64,000 nucleotides of DNA from Paenisporosarcina sp050269735 (GTDB lineage Bacteria > Bacillota > Bacilli > Bacillales_A > Planococcaceae), in assembly GCF_050269735.1 (NCBI RefSeq), contig NZ_JBNNIX010000001.1, forward strand, positions 1,364,001-1,428,000, read 5' to 3'. Shown piece after piece: positions 8,003-17,240 of the stretch (the first letter of the stretch is position 1; every line of letters begins with the position of its first letter). The notes under the pieces were generated by a model. The model did no database searches. It was not told the DNA's origin and was given only the letters and a program-made list of their open reading frames with translations. The position numbers were made by a program, and so were the translations under genes.

Positions 8003-9151
8003 ATGACAAAGCTTATTAGTTTATTGGGAGCAACAGGCTCTATCGGGATTCAAACGATTGACATCATAAGAGAACATCCACAGCAATTTAAACTAGTGGC
8101 TTTTTCTGCTGGACGCAATCTTGAAAAAACGAAAGAAATCATTCGTGAGTTCAAGCCTACACTTGTATCAGTTCAAGAAGAAGTTGATGCAATTTCACTT
8201 AAAAAGGAATTTCCAGGCATTGAACTTGCATATGGTAGCAAAGGGTTGGTTGATGTTGCGACTCATCCAGACGCTTCGATCCTGGTGAATGCTGTGCTTG
8301 GAAGTGTTGGACTGGAAGCAACCTTAGAGGCAATTAAACAACAAAAGACAATTGCTTTGGCAAATAAAGAAACACTCGTCACTGCTGGACATCTGGTGAT
8401 GGCAGCGGCACAAAAATATAAAGCGCCTATATTACCGGTTGATAGCGAACATTCTGCGCTTTTCCAATCGATGAATGGTGAAAAAAGAAGCCAAGTAAGG
8501 AAGTTGGTTTTAACTGCATCGGGCGGCAGCTTCCGCGATCGTACTCGTGAAGAATTGGAGAACGTAACGATTCAGGATGCATTGAACCACCCAAACTGGT
8601 CAATGGGTGCGAAAATTACAATTGATTCCGCAACCATGATGAACAAAGGATTAGAAGTGATTGAAGCGCAAGTTCTTTTCGACATGCCGTATGATGATAT
8701 TGAAGTTGTGTTGCACAGGGAAAGTATCATTCATTCAATGGTGGAATTCCATGATACAAGTGTCATGGCTCAATTAGGAACACCTGATATGCGTGTGCCG
8801 ATTCAATATGCACTCTCTTATCCGGACAGGCTGCCAAGAAACAATGCCAAACGATTAAATCTAGTTGAAATAGGCAAACTGCATTTTGAAGTAATGAATT
8901 TTGAACGTTTCCATGCCTTAAAACTTGCCTACGATGCTGGTCGTGCAGGTGGAACGATGACCACAGTTCTGAATGCAGCAAATGAAGCTGCTGTTGCCTT
9001 GTTTTTAAATGGAGAGATTCGTTTCCTCCAGATAGAAGAATACATTGAACGTGTCATGGACAAACATTCGCTTATCAGTTCACCGGATTTGGAAACGATT
9101 TTGCATGTGGATGCAATTACGAGAAAAGCTGTTCGAAACATGGTAAAATGA
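8003..9151 (+). CDS. dxr: 1-deoxy-D-xylulose 5-phosphate reductoisomerase
   Basis: Second step of the methylerythritol phosphate isoprenoid pathway, NADPH-dependent. The nucleotide-binding LLGATGSIG is at residues 7-15, and the metal site PVDSEHSALFQ has Asp147 and Glu149. The NHPNWSMGAKITIDSATMMNKGLE block is intact. I choose ATG 8003: the ribosome site AAGGGG at 7986-7991 would leave only 2 nt before the TTG at 7994. The resulting 382 aa fits the family. It is probably co-transcribed with uppS and cdsA, feeding isoprenoid units to UppS. Confidence 0.96.
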   Translation: MTKLISLLGATGSIGIQTIDIIREHPQQFKLVAFSAGRNLEKTKEIIREFKPTLVSVQEEVDAISLKKEFPGIELAYGSKGLVDVATHPDASILVNAVLGSVGLEATLEAIKQQKTIALANKETLVTAGHLVMAAAQKYKAPILPVDSEHSALFQSMNGEKRSQVRKLVLTASGGSFRDRTREELENVTIQDALNHPNWSMGAKITIDSATMMNKGLEVIEAQVLFDMPYDDIEVVLHRESIIHSMVEFHDTSVMAQLGTPDMRVPIQYALSYPDRLPRNNAKRLNLVEIGKLHFEVMNFERFHALKLAYDAGRAGGTMTTVLNAANEAAVALFLNGEIRFLQIEEYIERVMDKHSLISSPDLETILHVDAITRKAVRNMVK

Positions 9152-9195
9152 AGAAAGATTGATGACAGCGGATTGCTGTAAAAAGGTGGGAATTT

Positions 9196-10455
9196 ATGGA
9201 GACAACCATTGCTTTTATCCTGATATTCGGTTCACTTGTATTTTTTCATGAACTGGGGCATTTTATTTTTGCAAAACGTGCAGGAATCATGGTACGTGAG
9301 TTTGCAATCGGCTTTGGTCCGAAAATACTTGGCATCACTAAAGGTGAAACTCTTTATACGCTAAGGCTACTTCCTCTTGGAGGATATGTTCGAATGGCTG
9401 GAGAAGATATGGATTCGGTTGAGTTACAACCTGGATTCCGTGTCGGACTGATTCTGAACTCAAAAGAAGAAGTCAAAAAAATCGTTTTAAATCAAAACAA
9501 ACAACAACAAGACATGTTGTTTTTAGAAACCGAACGTTCTGATCTGGAAAAAGGACTTTGGATAGAAGGCTACGATGAAGAAGAAAGATTAGTACGTTAT
9601 AACGTTTCCCGTGATGCTGTAATTGTGGAAAATGGCAAAGAAACATTAATCGCGCCATACGACCGTCAGTTTGGTTCAAAATCACTTGGTAAACGTGCTA
9701 TGGCCATCTTTGCAGGGCCTTTATTCAACTTTATTTTATCTTTCTTTATCTTCTTGGCAATCGGACTGCTACAAGGTGTTCCGACATACGAACCTATTAT
9801 ATCGGGAGTCTCTGATGATAGTCCTGCGCTTGCAGCAGGTATGCAGGATGGAGATTTAGTTACTAAAATTAATGGTCAGCCCATTGATAAATGGCAAGAT
9901 CTCGCTACTAAAGTACAAGCGAGTGCAGGCGAAGAATTAACGTTTGAATATGTACGCGATGGTGAAACAATTAATTCAACAATTACTCCAAAAGCCGTTG
10001 AACAGGATGGCAAAGAGTATGGACAAATCGGTGTACTCTATGAAAGTCCAGTTGAAAAAAATCCTCTGAAAGCAGTAGGTTTCGGGGCAGAACAAACGAT
10101 CTCTTGGATTGTGAAGATTTTTGAACTCCTGGGTATGCTGGTAACTGGCCAGTTTACAATTGATGCACTATCTGGGCCGGTAGGTATTTATAAAGCTACT
10201 GAAGAAATGGCTCAATATGGTGTATTCAATTTAATGAACTGGGCAGCTATTCTAAGCATTAACTTAGGAATCATGAATTTACTGCCGCTTCCCGCTTTGG
10301 ATGGTGGACGATTGTTGTTCTTCCTGTTTGAAGCGATTCGAGGGAAACCTGTGGACCGTCAAAAAGAAGGAATGGTTCATTTTGTCGGAATCATGCTATT
10401 GATGGTACTCATGGTAGTTGTAACTTGGAATGATATACAAAGATTTTTCTTTTAA
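9196..10455 (+). CDS. rseP: Site-2 type intramembrane zinc metalloprotease RseP/RasP
   Basis: Cleaves membrane-embedded anti-sigma factors (RsiW in B. subtilis) and remnant signal peptides. The zinc motif HELGH is at residues 18-22 in the first membrane segment, and the third ligand lies in LLPLPALDGGRL (Asp369). A single PDZ domain occupies about residues 195-270, between membrane segments. The 419 aa length is normal for Bacillales RasP. AAGGTGGG precedes ATG 9196. It lies between dxr and proS as in related genomes. Confidence 0.96.
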   Translation: METTIAFILIFGSLVFFHELGHFIFAKRAGIMVREFAIGFGPKILGITKGETLYTLRLLPLGGYVRMAGEDMDSVELQPGFRVGLILNSKEEVKKIVLNQNKQQQDMLFLETERSDLEKGLWIEGYDEEERLVRYNVSRDAVIVENGKETLIAPYDRQFGSKSLGKRAMAIFAGPLFNFILSFFIFLAIGLLQGVPTYEPIISGVSDDSPALAAGMQDGDLVTKINGQPIDKWQDLATKVQASAGEELTFEYVRDGETINSTITPKAVEQDGKEYGQIGVLYESPVEKNPLKAVGFGAEQTISWIVKIFELLGMLVTGQFTIDALSGPVGIYKATEEMAQYGVFNLMNWAAILSINLGIMNLLPLPALDGGRLLFFLFEAIRGKPVDRQKEGMVHFVGIMLLMVLMVVVTWNDIQRFFF

Positions 10456-10492
10456 AATTTAATCTACGGATGGTATGAGGAGCTTTTAACTT

Positions 10493-12205
10493 ATGAAACA
10501 AAGTCTTACATTCATCCCTACACTTCGTGAAACTCCAGCTGATGCCGATGTTAAGTCGCATCAGCTGCTCCTTCGTGCAGGGTTTATTCGTCAAAATACT
10601 AGTGGCATTTATTCGTTCTTACCTCTTGGAAAACGTGTTCTTCAAAAAGTCGAGAGTATTGTACGAGAAGAAATGGATGCGATTAATGGTGTTGAAGTGC
10701 TTATGCCTGCGATGCAGCAAGCCGAACTTTGGCAAGAAACTGGCCGTTGGTATTCATATGGTCCAGAATTAATGCGTCTAAAAGATCGACATAATCGTGA
10801 TTTCGCTTTAGGGGCTACTCATGAAGAAGTCATTACTTCATTGCTTCGTGATGAAATCAAGTCATATAAAAAATTGCCTTTAACACTTTATCAAATTCAA
10901 ACGAAATTCCGTGACGAAAAACGACCTCGTTTTGGTTTGCTTCGCGGACGTGAATTCCTTATGAAAGATGCCTACTCTTTCCATGCGACACGCGAAAGTT
11001 TAGATCAAACATATGATGATATGGTTCAAGCCTATTCCAATATCTTCTCTCGTTTAGGATTGAATTTCCGTGCAGTTATTGCGGATTCAGGTGCCATCGG
11101 TGGGAAAGATACGCATGAATTTATGGTCCTTTCTGAAATCGGAGAAGACACAATTGCTTATTCTGACGCGTCAGACTTTGCTGCGAATATTGAAATGGCT
11201 GAAGTAAACGTTTCTTATGAATCATCAACAGAAGATTTGAAAGATGTCGAGAAAGTAGCGACTCCAGACCAGAAAACAATTGAGCAAGTGGCAAGTTTCT
11301 TAAATGTCGATGTACAAAAATGTATAAAGACACTCGTCTTTAACGTGGATGAAGATTTAGTTTTAGTTCTGGCTCGCGGAGACCATGAAATTAATGACAT
11401 TAAGGTGAAAAATGCATTACAGGCAAAAGTCGTTGAATTTGCAACTGAAGAAGAAGTCCAAAACTTACTACAGTGTGAAGTTGGCTCTCTAGGTCCTGTG
11501 AAAATTCCTGTTGGTGTGAAAGTTATCGCAGACCATGCTGTAGCGGCAATCCGTAATGGTGTATGTGGGGCTAATGTTGCTGGATATCATTTAACAAATG
11601 TGAATCCGGGACGCGACTTTGCAGTAGACCAATATGAAGATTTGCGCTTTATCATGGAAGGTGATCCTTCTCCAGATGGAAAAGGAACGATTGTTTTTGC
11701 AAAAGGGATTGAAGTGGGACATGTCTTTAAACTTGGAACTACTTATTCTGAGCCAATGAACGGAACTTTCCTGGATGATAATGGCCGTTCTCAGCCTTAT
11801 ATCATGGGTTGTTATGGTATTGGGGTTTCACGTGTAATGGCAGCTGTTGCTGAACAATTCCAAGACGAAAAAGGATTTATCTGGCCAAGTGCAATCGCAC
11901 CATATAATGTTCATTTAGTGCCAGTAAATACAAAAGACGAAGCGCAAGTTGCTCTTTCTGATGAATTATATAAATTGATGAAAGCATATCGCTATGATGT
12001 GTTATATGATGACCGTCCTGAACGTGCAGGTGTGAAGTTTGCCGATTCCGATTTGATTGGGTTGCCAATTCGAATAACGGTCGGTAAAAAAGCATCAGAA
12101 GGTCTAGTTGAAGTGAAAATACGTAATACCGGCGAAACATTTGAATGGAAAAAAGAAGAGGTAATGGACCATCTTCAATCTTTCTTTTCGTCATTAAACG
12201 ATTAA
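10493..12205 (+). CDS. proS: Prolyl-tRNA synthetase, bacterial type with editing domain
   Basis: Class II aminoacyl-tRNA synthetase charging tRNA-Pro. The N-terminal catalytic half has the class II motifs (PLGKRVLQKV, FRDEKRPRFGLLRGREFLMKDAYSFH). The editing (INS) domain that hydrolyses mischarged alanyl-tRNA is inserted at about residues 225-400 (the AVAAIRNGVCGANVAGYHLTN region). Motif 3 GCYGIGVSRVMAA and an anticodon-binding domain follow. It is 570 aa. AGGAGC precedes ATG 10493. I saw no T-box leader in the 37-bp gap to rseP. Confidence 0.97.
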   Translation: MKQSLTFIPTLRETPADADVKSHQLLLRAGFIRQNTSGIYSFLPLGKRVLQKVESIVREEMDAINGVEVLMPAMQQAELWQETGRWYSYGPELMRLKDRHNRDFALGATHEEVITSLLRDEIKSYKKLPLTLYQIQTKFRDEKRPRFGLLRGREFLMKDAYSFHATRESLDQTYDDMVQAYSNIFSRLGLNFRAVIADSGAIGGKDTHEFMVLSEIGEDTIAYSDASDFAANIEMAEVNVSYESSTEDLKDVEKVATPDQKTIEQVASFLNVDVQKCIKTLVFNVDEDLVLVLARGDHEINDIKVKNALQAKVVEFATEEEVQNLLQCEVGSLGPVKIPVGVKVIADHAVAAIRNGVCGANVAGYHLTNVNPGRDFAVDQYEDLRFIMEGDPSPDGKGTIVFAKGIEVGHVFKLGTTYSEPMNGTFLDDNGRSQPYIMGCYGIGVSRVMAAVAEQFQDEKGFIWPSAIAPYNVHLVPVNTKDEAQVALSDELYKLMKAYRYDVLYDDRPERAGVKFADSDLIGLPIRITVGKKASEGLVEVKIRNTGETFEWKKEEVMDHLQSFFSSLND

Positions 12206-12208
12206 TCA

Positions 12209-12245
12209 AAAGGAAGACCTTGAAATCGGGTCTTCCTTTCTTTTT
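12209..12245 (+). terminator. Terminator after proS
   Basis: An 11-bp stem AAGGAAGACC-centred, with its complement GGTCTTCCTT at 12229-12239, a 9-nt loop, and a T-rich tail ending at 12245. It closes the uppS-proS operon just before polC. Confidence 0.85.
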
Positions 12246-12271
12246 CTTATGAAAGAAAGGAGGCAGAGAGC

Positions 12272-15200
12272 ATGAGTAAAGATCTTGATGCCAAACAAAG
12301 ATTACAACTATTATTACAACAATTGGAACTTACCGCCGATGAATACATGACTCATTTTGAATCGGCTTCTTTAAGTCGTATGACAGTACATAAAAAAGAG
12401 CGTGTATGGCGTTTTACGATAGAAGTACAGAAACTGTTGCCTTATAACATGTTTCAACTATTCCACATGCGTTTACGTGAGAAATTTGCTGGCATTGCGG
12501 ATATCAAGTTATCACTGACTTGTGAAAATCCACAGGTTGAAGCTGAGTTAATCGCTTCATATTGGCCATTTGTATTACAGGAAATAGATGATATGTCGCC
12601 GCCATTAAGAAATCGTTTGCATACACAAATTCCATCTTTTAATGGTCAGACTGTCCACTTTACCTGTGCTCAGGAAATAGAATTCCGCACTTTGAAAAGT
12701 AAATATGCTCCTAAAATTGCAGATGTCTATGCTTCCTACGGTTTCCCGGTTTTACCGATTGATTTTAAATTAGTCGAGCAGGAAGCAGAACTCGCAGCAG
12801 CTCAACAAGCATTTATGGAACAACGAAGAATAGAAGAAGAAGAGCTTGGTAAGAAAGCTTTAGCCGATATGCAGAAACGTGATAAAGATCGTGCATCGAA
12901 TCCAGGTGCTACTTTGAGTGGACCATTCCAATTGGGGATTCCGATTAAAGCGGATGAGCCGATAATGGAAATCAAACAAATACAGGATGAAGAAAGACGC
13001 ATCACAATTGAAGGATTCGTGTTTGATGTCGAAGTGAAAGAACTTCGAAGCGGTCGTTCTTTATTGACTGTCAAAGTAACGGATTATACTGATTCCATTC
13101 TTGTCAAAATGTTCTCTCGCGACAAAGAAGATGCAGAGCTTATGGGGCTGTTGAAAAAAGGGACTTGGTTAAAAGTCCGTGGTTCTGTACAAAACGATAC
13201 ATTCGTCCGTGACTTAATTATCATGGCGCAGGATATTATGGAAATCAAAGTAGATTCCAGAAAAGATACGGCTCCGGAAGACGAAAAAAGAATCGAACTT
13301 CATTTACACACACCTATGAGTCAAATGGACGCTGTTTCTTCAGTAGATGCCTTAGTAGGACAAGCGGCCAAATGGGGACACCCGGCAGTAGCAATTACGG
13401 ATCATGCAGTCGTTCAATCTTTCCCGGATGCGTATGCAGCTGGAAAAAAACATGGCATTAAAATCATTTATGGATTGGAAATTTACATGGTCAACGACGG
13501 TGTGAACATTGCTTATGAAGAGGAACATCGAGCATTAGCAGACGCCACTTATGTTGTATTCGATGTGGAGACGACAGGTTTATCTGCGGTTTACGATACC
13601 ATCATCGAGCTTGCTGCAGTGAAAATTAAGGATGGTCAGGTCTTCGATAAATTCGAAAGTTTTGCCAATCCACATCATCCATTGTCGGCGACTACCATCG
13701 AATTGACAGGCATTACCGATGATATGGTTCGTGATGCACCGGATATTGAGGACGTCATCAAGCGCTTCCACGATTGGATCGGCGACAGCATCATGGTTGC
13801 GCATAATGCATCGTTCGATATGGGGTTCCTGTACGTTGGCTATAAGAAAATCGGTCTGGAAAAAACCGTTCATCCTGTCATCGATACGCTGGAATTATCC
13901 CGCTTCCTTCATCCGGAAATGAAAAACCATCGATTAAACACGATGGCCAAAAAATTCAATATCGAACTTACTCAACATCACCGGGCTATTTATGATACGG
14001 AAGCAACGGGTTACTTGCTTTTGAATTTACTCAAAGAAGCTGAACAAAAAGGAATTCACTACCACGATGAATTCAATCATCAAACAGGGAATGCAGAATC
14101 GTATAAGAGAGCACGTCCATCTCATTGCACGCTTCTGGCGACAGATGAAGACGGTTTAAAAAACTTGTTTAAATTGGTCTCGTATTCCCATATGAATACC
14201 TTTTTCCGAGTACCACGTATTCCACGCTCTGTCCTTGTTAAACACCGGAAAGGGTTACTGATCGGTTCTGGGTGCGACAAGGGTGAAGTATTTGAAGGCT
14301 TAATGCAAAAATCTCCAGAAGAAGTCGAAGATATCGCGAAATTCTATGATTACCTAGAGGTTCATCCAAAAGAAGTCTATTCACATTTAATCGAACTTGA
14401 ATTGGTTCGAGATGAATGGAATTTGGAAGATATCATTCGTAAAATGATCAAACTCGGCAAAAAAATAGGTCGACCTGTAGTAGCGACCGGAAATGTTCAT
14501 TATGTGAATGAGAATGATGCGATTTTCAGACAGATTTTAATCGGTGGACAAGGCGGAGCCAATCCACTGAATCGACATAAATTACCGAAGGTGCATTTCC
14601 GCACGACAAATGAAATGTTAGATGCGTTTTCTTTCCTCGGGGAAGAAACAGCTAAACAAATTGTTGTGGAAAACAGTCATAAGATTTCGGAGAGAATTGA
14701 AGAAATCAAACCGATTAAAGATGATTTATATACACCTAAGATCGAAGGGTCCGATGAAGAAGTTCGGGAATTGAGCTATGCGATGGCAAGACAAATTTAC
14801 GGTGATACACTTCCGGAAATTGTAGAAGCCCGCATAGAAAAAGAACTTACTTCCATTATCGGACACGGATTTGCCGTCATTTATTTAATTTCCCACAAGT
14901 TGGTTAAGAAATCTTTGGATGATGGATATTTAGTAGGTTCTCGTGGTTCGGTAGGATCCTCGCTTGTGGCCACTTTGATGGAAATTACGGAAGTGAATCC
15001 ATTGCCGCCACATTATATATGTCCATCTTGTCAACACGCTGAATTCTTTGATGATGGTTCCGTCAGTTCAGGCTATGATTTGCCGAACAAAGTGTGTCCG
15101 CACTGTGAAACGCCATACAAAAAAGATGGACAAGATATTCCATTCGAAACGTTCCTAGGATTCAAAGGAGATAAAGTACCCGATATCGATTTGAATTTCA

Positions 15201-16600
15201 GTGGTGAATACCAGCCAGTTGCCCATAACTACACGAAAGTGCTATTTGGTGAAGACAATGTATATCGTGCTGGTACTATCGGAACAGTTGCAGAGAAGAC
15301 AGCTTATGGATACGTCCGAGGTTATGCGAATGACCATAATTTGACGATCCGTGGAGCTGAAATTGACCGTCTTGTTCAAGGGTGTACGGGAGTGAAGAGG
15401 TCGACAGGTCAACATCCAGGTGGAATCATTGTTGTTCCGGATTATATGGATATTTTCGATTTTTCACCGATTCAATTCCCTGCAGATGCACAGGACTCCG
15501 AATGGAAAACAACTCACTTTGACTTCCATTCGATCCATGATAACTTATTGAAACTGGATATACTCGGACACGATGATCCGACAGCCATCCGTATGCTACA
15601 GGACTTGTCAGGGATTGATCCAAAGACGATTCCGACAGATGACCCTGAAGTGATGAAGATTTTCAGTGGTACTGAATCACTGGGAGTAACGCAGCAACAG
15701 ATTGGTTGTAAGACCGGTACACTCGGAATTCCTGAGTTTGGTACACGTTTCGTGCGTCAAATGTTAGAAGAAACGAAACCATCGACGTTTTCTGAACTTG
15801 TTCAGATATCTGGACTGTCACATGGTACGGACGTATGGTTAGGAAATGCTCAGGAACTTATTCAAAATGGAACCTGTCAGCTTTCTGATGTTATTGGGTG
15901 CCGGGATGATATCATGGTGTATTTAATTTACCAGGGTCTCGAACCATCACTGGCATTTAAAATTATGGAATCTGTGCGTAAAGGGAAAGGCTTAACCCCG
16001 GAATTTGAAGAAGACATGAAATCAAATGGTGTGCCAGGCTGGTATATCGAGGCATGTAAAAAAATCAAATACATGTTCCCGAAAGCCCATGCAGCCGCTT
16101 ATGTATTGATGGCCGTTCGGATCGCTTATTTCAAAGTTCATTTCCCTATTCTTTACTATGCAGCGTATTTCACAGTACGTGCAGCAGACTTTGATTTGCA
16201 TGCCATGACGAAAGGCTCTGCATCGATTCGCGCGAAGGTAGATGAAATAAGCGCGAAAGGATTGGATGCCGCCCCTAAGGAAAAAAGCTTGCTCACAGTT
16301 CTGGAAATTGCTTTGGAGATGTGTGAACGCGGTTATCATTTCAAGAAAGTGGATCTTTATCAATCAAAAGCAGCTGAATTCATTATTGATGGAAAAGGAT
16401 TGATTCCTCCTTTCAATGCGATTCCAGGACTTGGTACAAACGTTGCTAAAACGATTGTGGAAGCACGTAAAAATGGCGAGTTCTTGTCTAAAGAAGATTT
16501 AGGACAGCGCGGTCGTGTTTCAAAAACCTTGCTTGAATATATGGATCAACTTGGTTGTTTGGAAGGCATGCCGGATGCTAACCAATTGTCACTGTTCTAG
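12272..16600 (+). CDS. polC: DNA polymerase III PolC, Gram-positive replicative polymerase
   Basis: Leading-strand replicative polymerase of low-GC Gram-positives. Order of parts over 1442 aa: N-terminal domains, OB fold (about residues 235-330), PHP domain beginning ELHLHTPMSQMDA (His344), an inserted DnaQ-type 3'-5' exonuclease (FDVETTGLS, Asp431 and Glu433), the second half of PHP, a four-cysteine zinc motif (CPSCQ...CPHCETPY, about residues 914-950) and the palm with catalytic PDIDLNFSG (Asp971, Asp973). The C-terminal GIPPFNAIPGLG-like helix-hairpin-helix and beta-clamp-binding end (QLSLF) are present. AAAGGAGG lies 10 nt before ATG 12272. Confidence 0.98.
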   Translation: MSKDLDAKQRLQLLLQQLELTADEYMTHFESASLSRMTVHKKERVWRFTIEVQKLLPYNMFQLFHMRLREKFAGIADIKLSLTCENPQVEAELIASYWPFVLQEIDDMSPPLRNRLHTQIPSFNGQTVHFTCAQEIEFRTLKSKYAPKIADVYASYGFPVLPIDFKLVEQEAELAAAQQAFMEQRRIEEEELGKKALADMQKRDKDRASNPGATLSGPFQLGIPIKADEPIMEIKQIQDEERRITIEGFVFDVEVKELRSGRSLLTVKVTDYTDSILVKMFSRDKEDAELMGLLKKGTWLKVRGSVQNDTFVRDLIIMAQDIMEIKVDSRKDTAPEDEKRIELHLHTPMSQMDAVSSVDALVGQAAKWGHPAVAITDHAVVQSFPDAYAAGKKHGIKIIYGLEIYMVNDGVNIAYEEEHRALADATYVVFDVETTGLSAVYDTIIELAAVKIKDGQVFDKFESFANPHHPLSATTIELTGITDDMVRDAPDIEDVIKRFHDWIGDSIMVAHNASFDMGFLYVGYKKIGLEKTVHPVIDTLELSRFLHPEMKNHRLNTMAKKFNIELTQHHRAIYDTEATGYLLLNLLKEAEQKGIHYHDEFNHQTGNAESYKRARPSHCTLLATDEDGLKNLFKLVSYSHMNTFFRVPRIPRSVLVKHRKGLLIGSGCDKGEVFEGLMQKSPEEVEDIAKFYDYLEVHPKEVYSHLIELELVRDEWNLEDIIRKMIKLGKKIGRPVVATGNVHYVNENDAIFRQILIGGQGGANPLNRHKLPKVHFRTTNEMLDAFSFLGEETAKQIVVENSHKISERIEEIKPIKDDLYTPKIEGSDEEVRELSYAMARQIYGDTLPEIVEARIEKELTSIIGHGFAVIYLISHKLVKKSLDDGYLVGSRGSVGSSLVATLMEITEVNPLPPHYICPSCQHAEFFDDGSVSSGYDLPNKVCPHCETPYKKDGQDIPFETFLGFKGDKVPDIDLNFSGEYQPVAHNYTKVLFGEDNVYRAGTIGTVAEKTAYGYVRGYANDHNLTIRGAEIDRLVQGCTGVKRSTGQHPGGIIVVPDYMDIFDFSPIQFPADAQDSEWKTTHFDFHSIHDNLLKLDILGHDDPTAIRMLQDLSGIDPKTIPTDDPEVMKIFSGTESLGVTQQQIGCKTGTLGIPEFGTRFVRQMLEETKPSTFSELVQISGLSHGTDVWLGNAQELIQNGTCQLSDVIGCRDDIMVYLIYQGLEPSLAFKIMESVRKGKGLTPEFEEDMKSNGVPGWYIEACKKIKYMFPKAHAAAYVLMAVRIAYFKVHFPILYYAAYFTVRAADFDLHAMTKGSASIRAKVDEISAKGLDAAPKEKSLLTVLEIALEMCERGYHFKKVDLYQSKAAEFIIDGKGLIPPFNAIPGLGTNVAKTIVEARKNGEFLSKEDLGQRGRVSKTLLEYMDQLGCLEGMPDANQLSLF

Positions 16601-16607
16601 GCCTGAT

Positions 16608-16636
16608 TTGCACTGAGAGCATTGGTATGGTATCAT
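16608..16636 (+). promoter_or_regulatory. Promoter of the rimP-nusA-infB operon
   Basis: TTGCAC and TATCAT are separated by 17 bp, with TGG just before the -10 (extended -10). Transcription would start near 16643, upstream of the hairpin at 16668. Confidence 0.65.
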
Positions 16637-16667
16637 TTGTATAACAAGTTGTTGATAGATTTACGGC

Positions 16668-16693
16668 AAAAGAGTGGGATTTCCCGCTCTTTT
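16668..16693 (+). terminator. Terminator-like hairpin in the nusA-operon leader
   Basis: The 11-bp stem AAAAGAGTGGG / CCCGCTCTTTT with loop ATTT ends in a T-rich arm. It may terminate polC transcripts, but it also lies downstream of the promoter at 16608, so every nusA-operon transcript from that promoter must pass it. Confidence 0.7.
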
Positions 16694-16734
16694 CTGTTTG
16701 TTATGTCGAAAATAAGTTGCAGCGGGAGGCATAT

Positions 16735-17217
16735 ATGAGCAAAATATTAACCGAAGTAGAAAAGCTTGTGACGCCCATTGTTGAAGAGTTGAATTTGGAG
16801 CTCGTTGATACGGAGTTTGTAAAAGAAGGACGTAATTGGTTTTTACGTATTTATGTAGATACTCCTCAAGGTGGCATTGACATCGAACATTGTGCGCTTG
16901 TAAGTGAACGTATAAGTGAAGTGTTGGATGCAAAAGATCCAATTGAGCAAAACTACTTTTTAGAAGTTTCTTCACCTGGGGCTGAACGTCCATTGAAAAA
17001 AGAAAGTGACTTCGAACGTGCAGTTGGTCAATTCATTCATGTGAAAACATACGAGCTGGTGAACGGCCTGAAAGAAAAAGAATTTGAAGGTTTTTTGACT
17101 GCTTATAATGAAAATGGCTTAGAAATGGATGTTCGAATTAAAACGAGAAAAATAAAAGTTCAACTTGCAAAAGAGAAAATTGCATTCGCGCGGTTAGCGA
17201 TTAATTTCTCTGCATAA
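16735..17217 (+). CDS. rimP: Ribosome maturation factor RimP
   Basis: Needed for 30S subunit assembly. The signature GRNWFLRIYVDTPQGGIDIEHC (residues about 28-49) and the SSPGAERPLKKESDF block near residue 80 identify the family. It is 160 aa from ATG 16735, which follows GGGAGG at 16723-16728; the in-frame TTG at 16717 lies upstream of the ribosome site and is rejected. It is the first gene of the nusA operon. Confidence 0.95.
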   Translation: MSKILTEVEKLVTPIVEELNLELVDTEFVKEGRNWFLRIYVDTPQGGIDIEHCALVSERISEVLDAKDPIEQNYFLEVSSPGAERPLKKESDFERAVGQFIHVKTYELVNGLKEKEFEGFLTAYNENGLEMDVRIKTRKIKVQLAKEKIAFARLAINFSA

Positions 17218-17240
17218 TGTGAATGTAGGAGTGAAAAATA

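Noticed and set aside
10456..10492. T-box leader before proS
   Set aside because: The gap is only 37 bp, far too short for a T-box.
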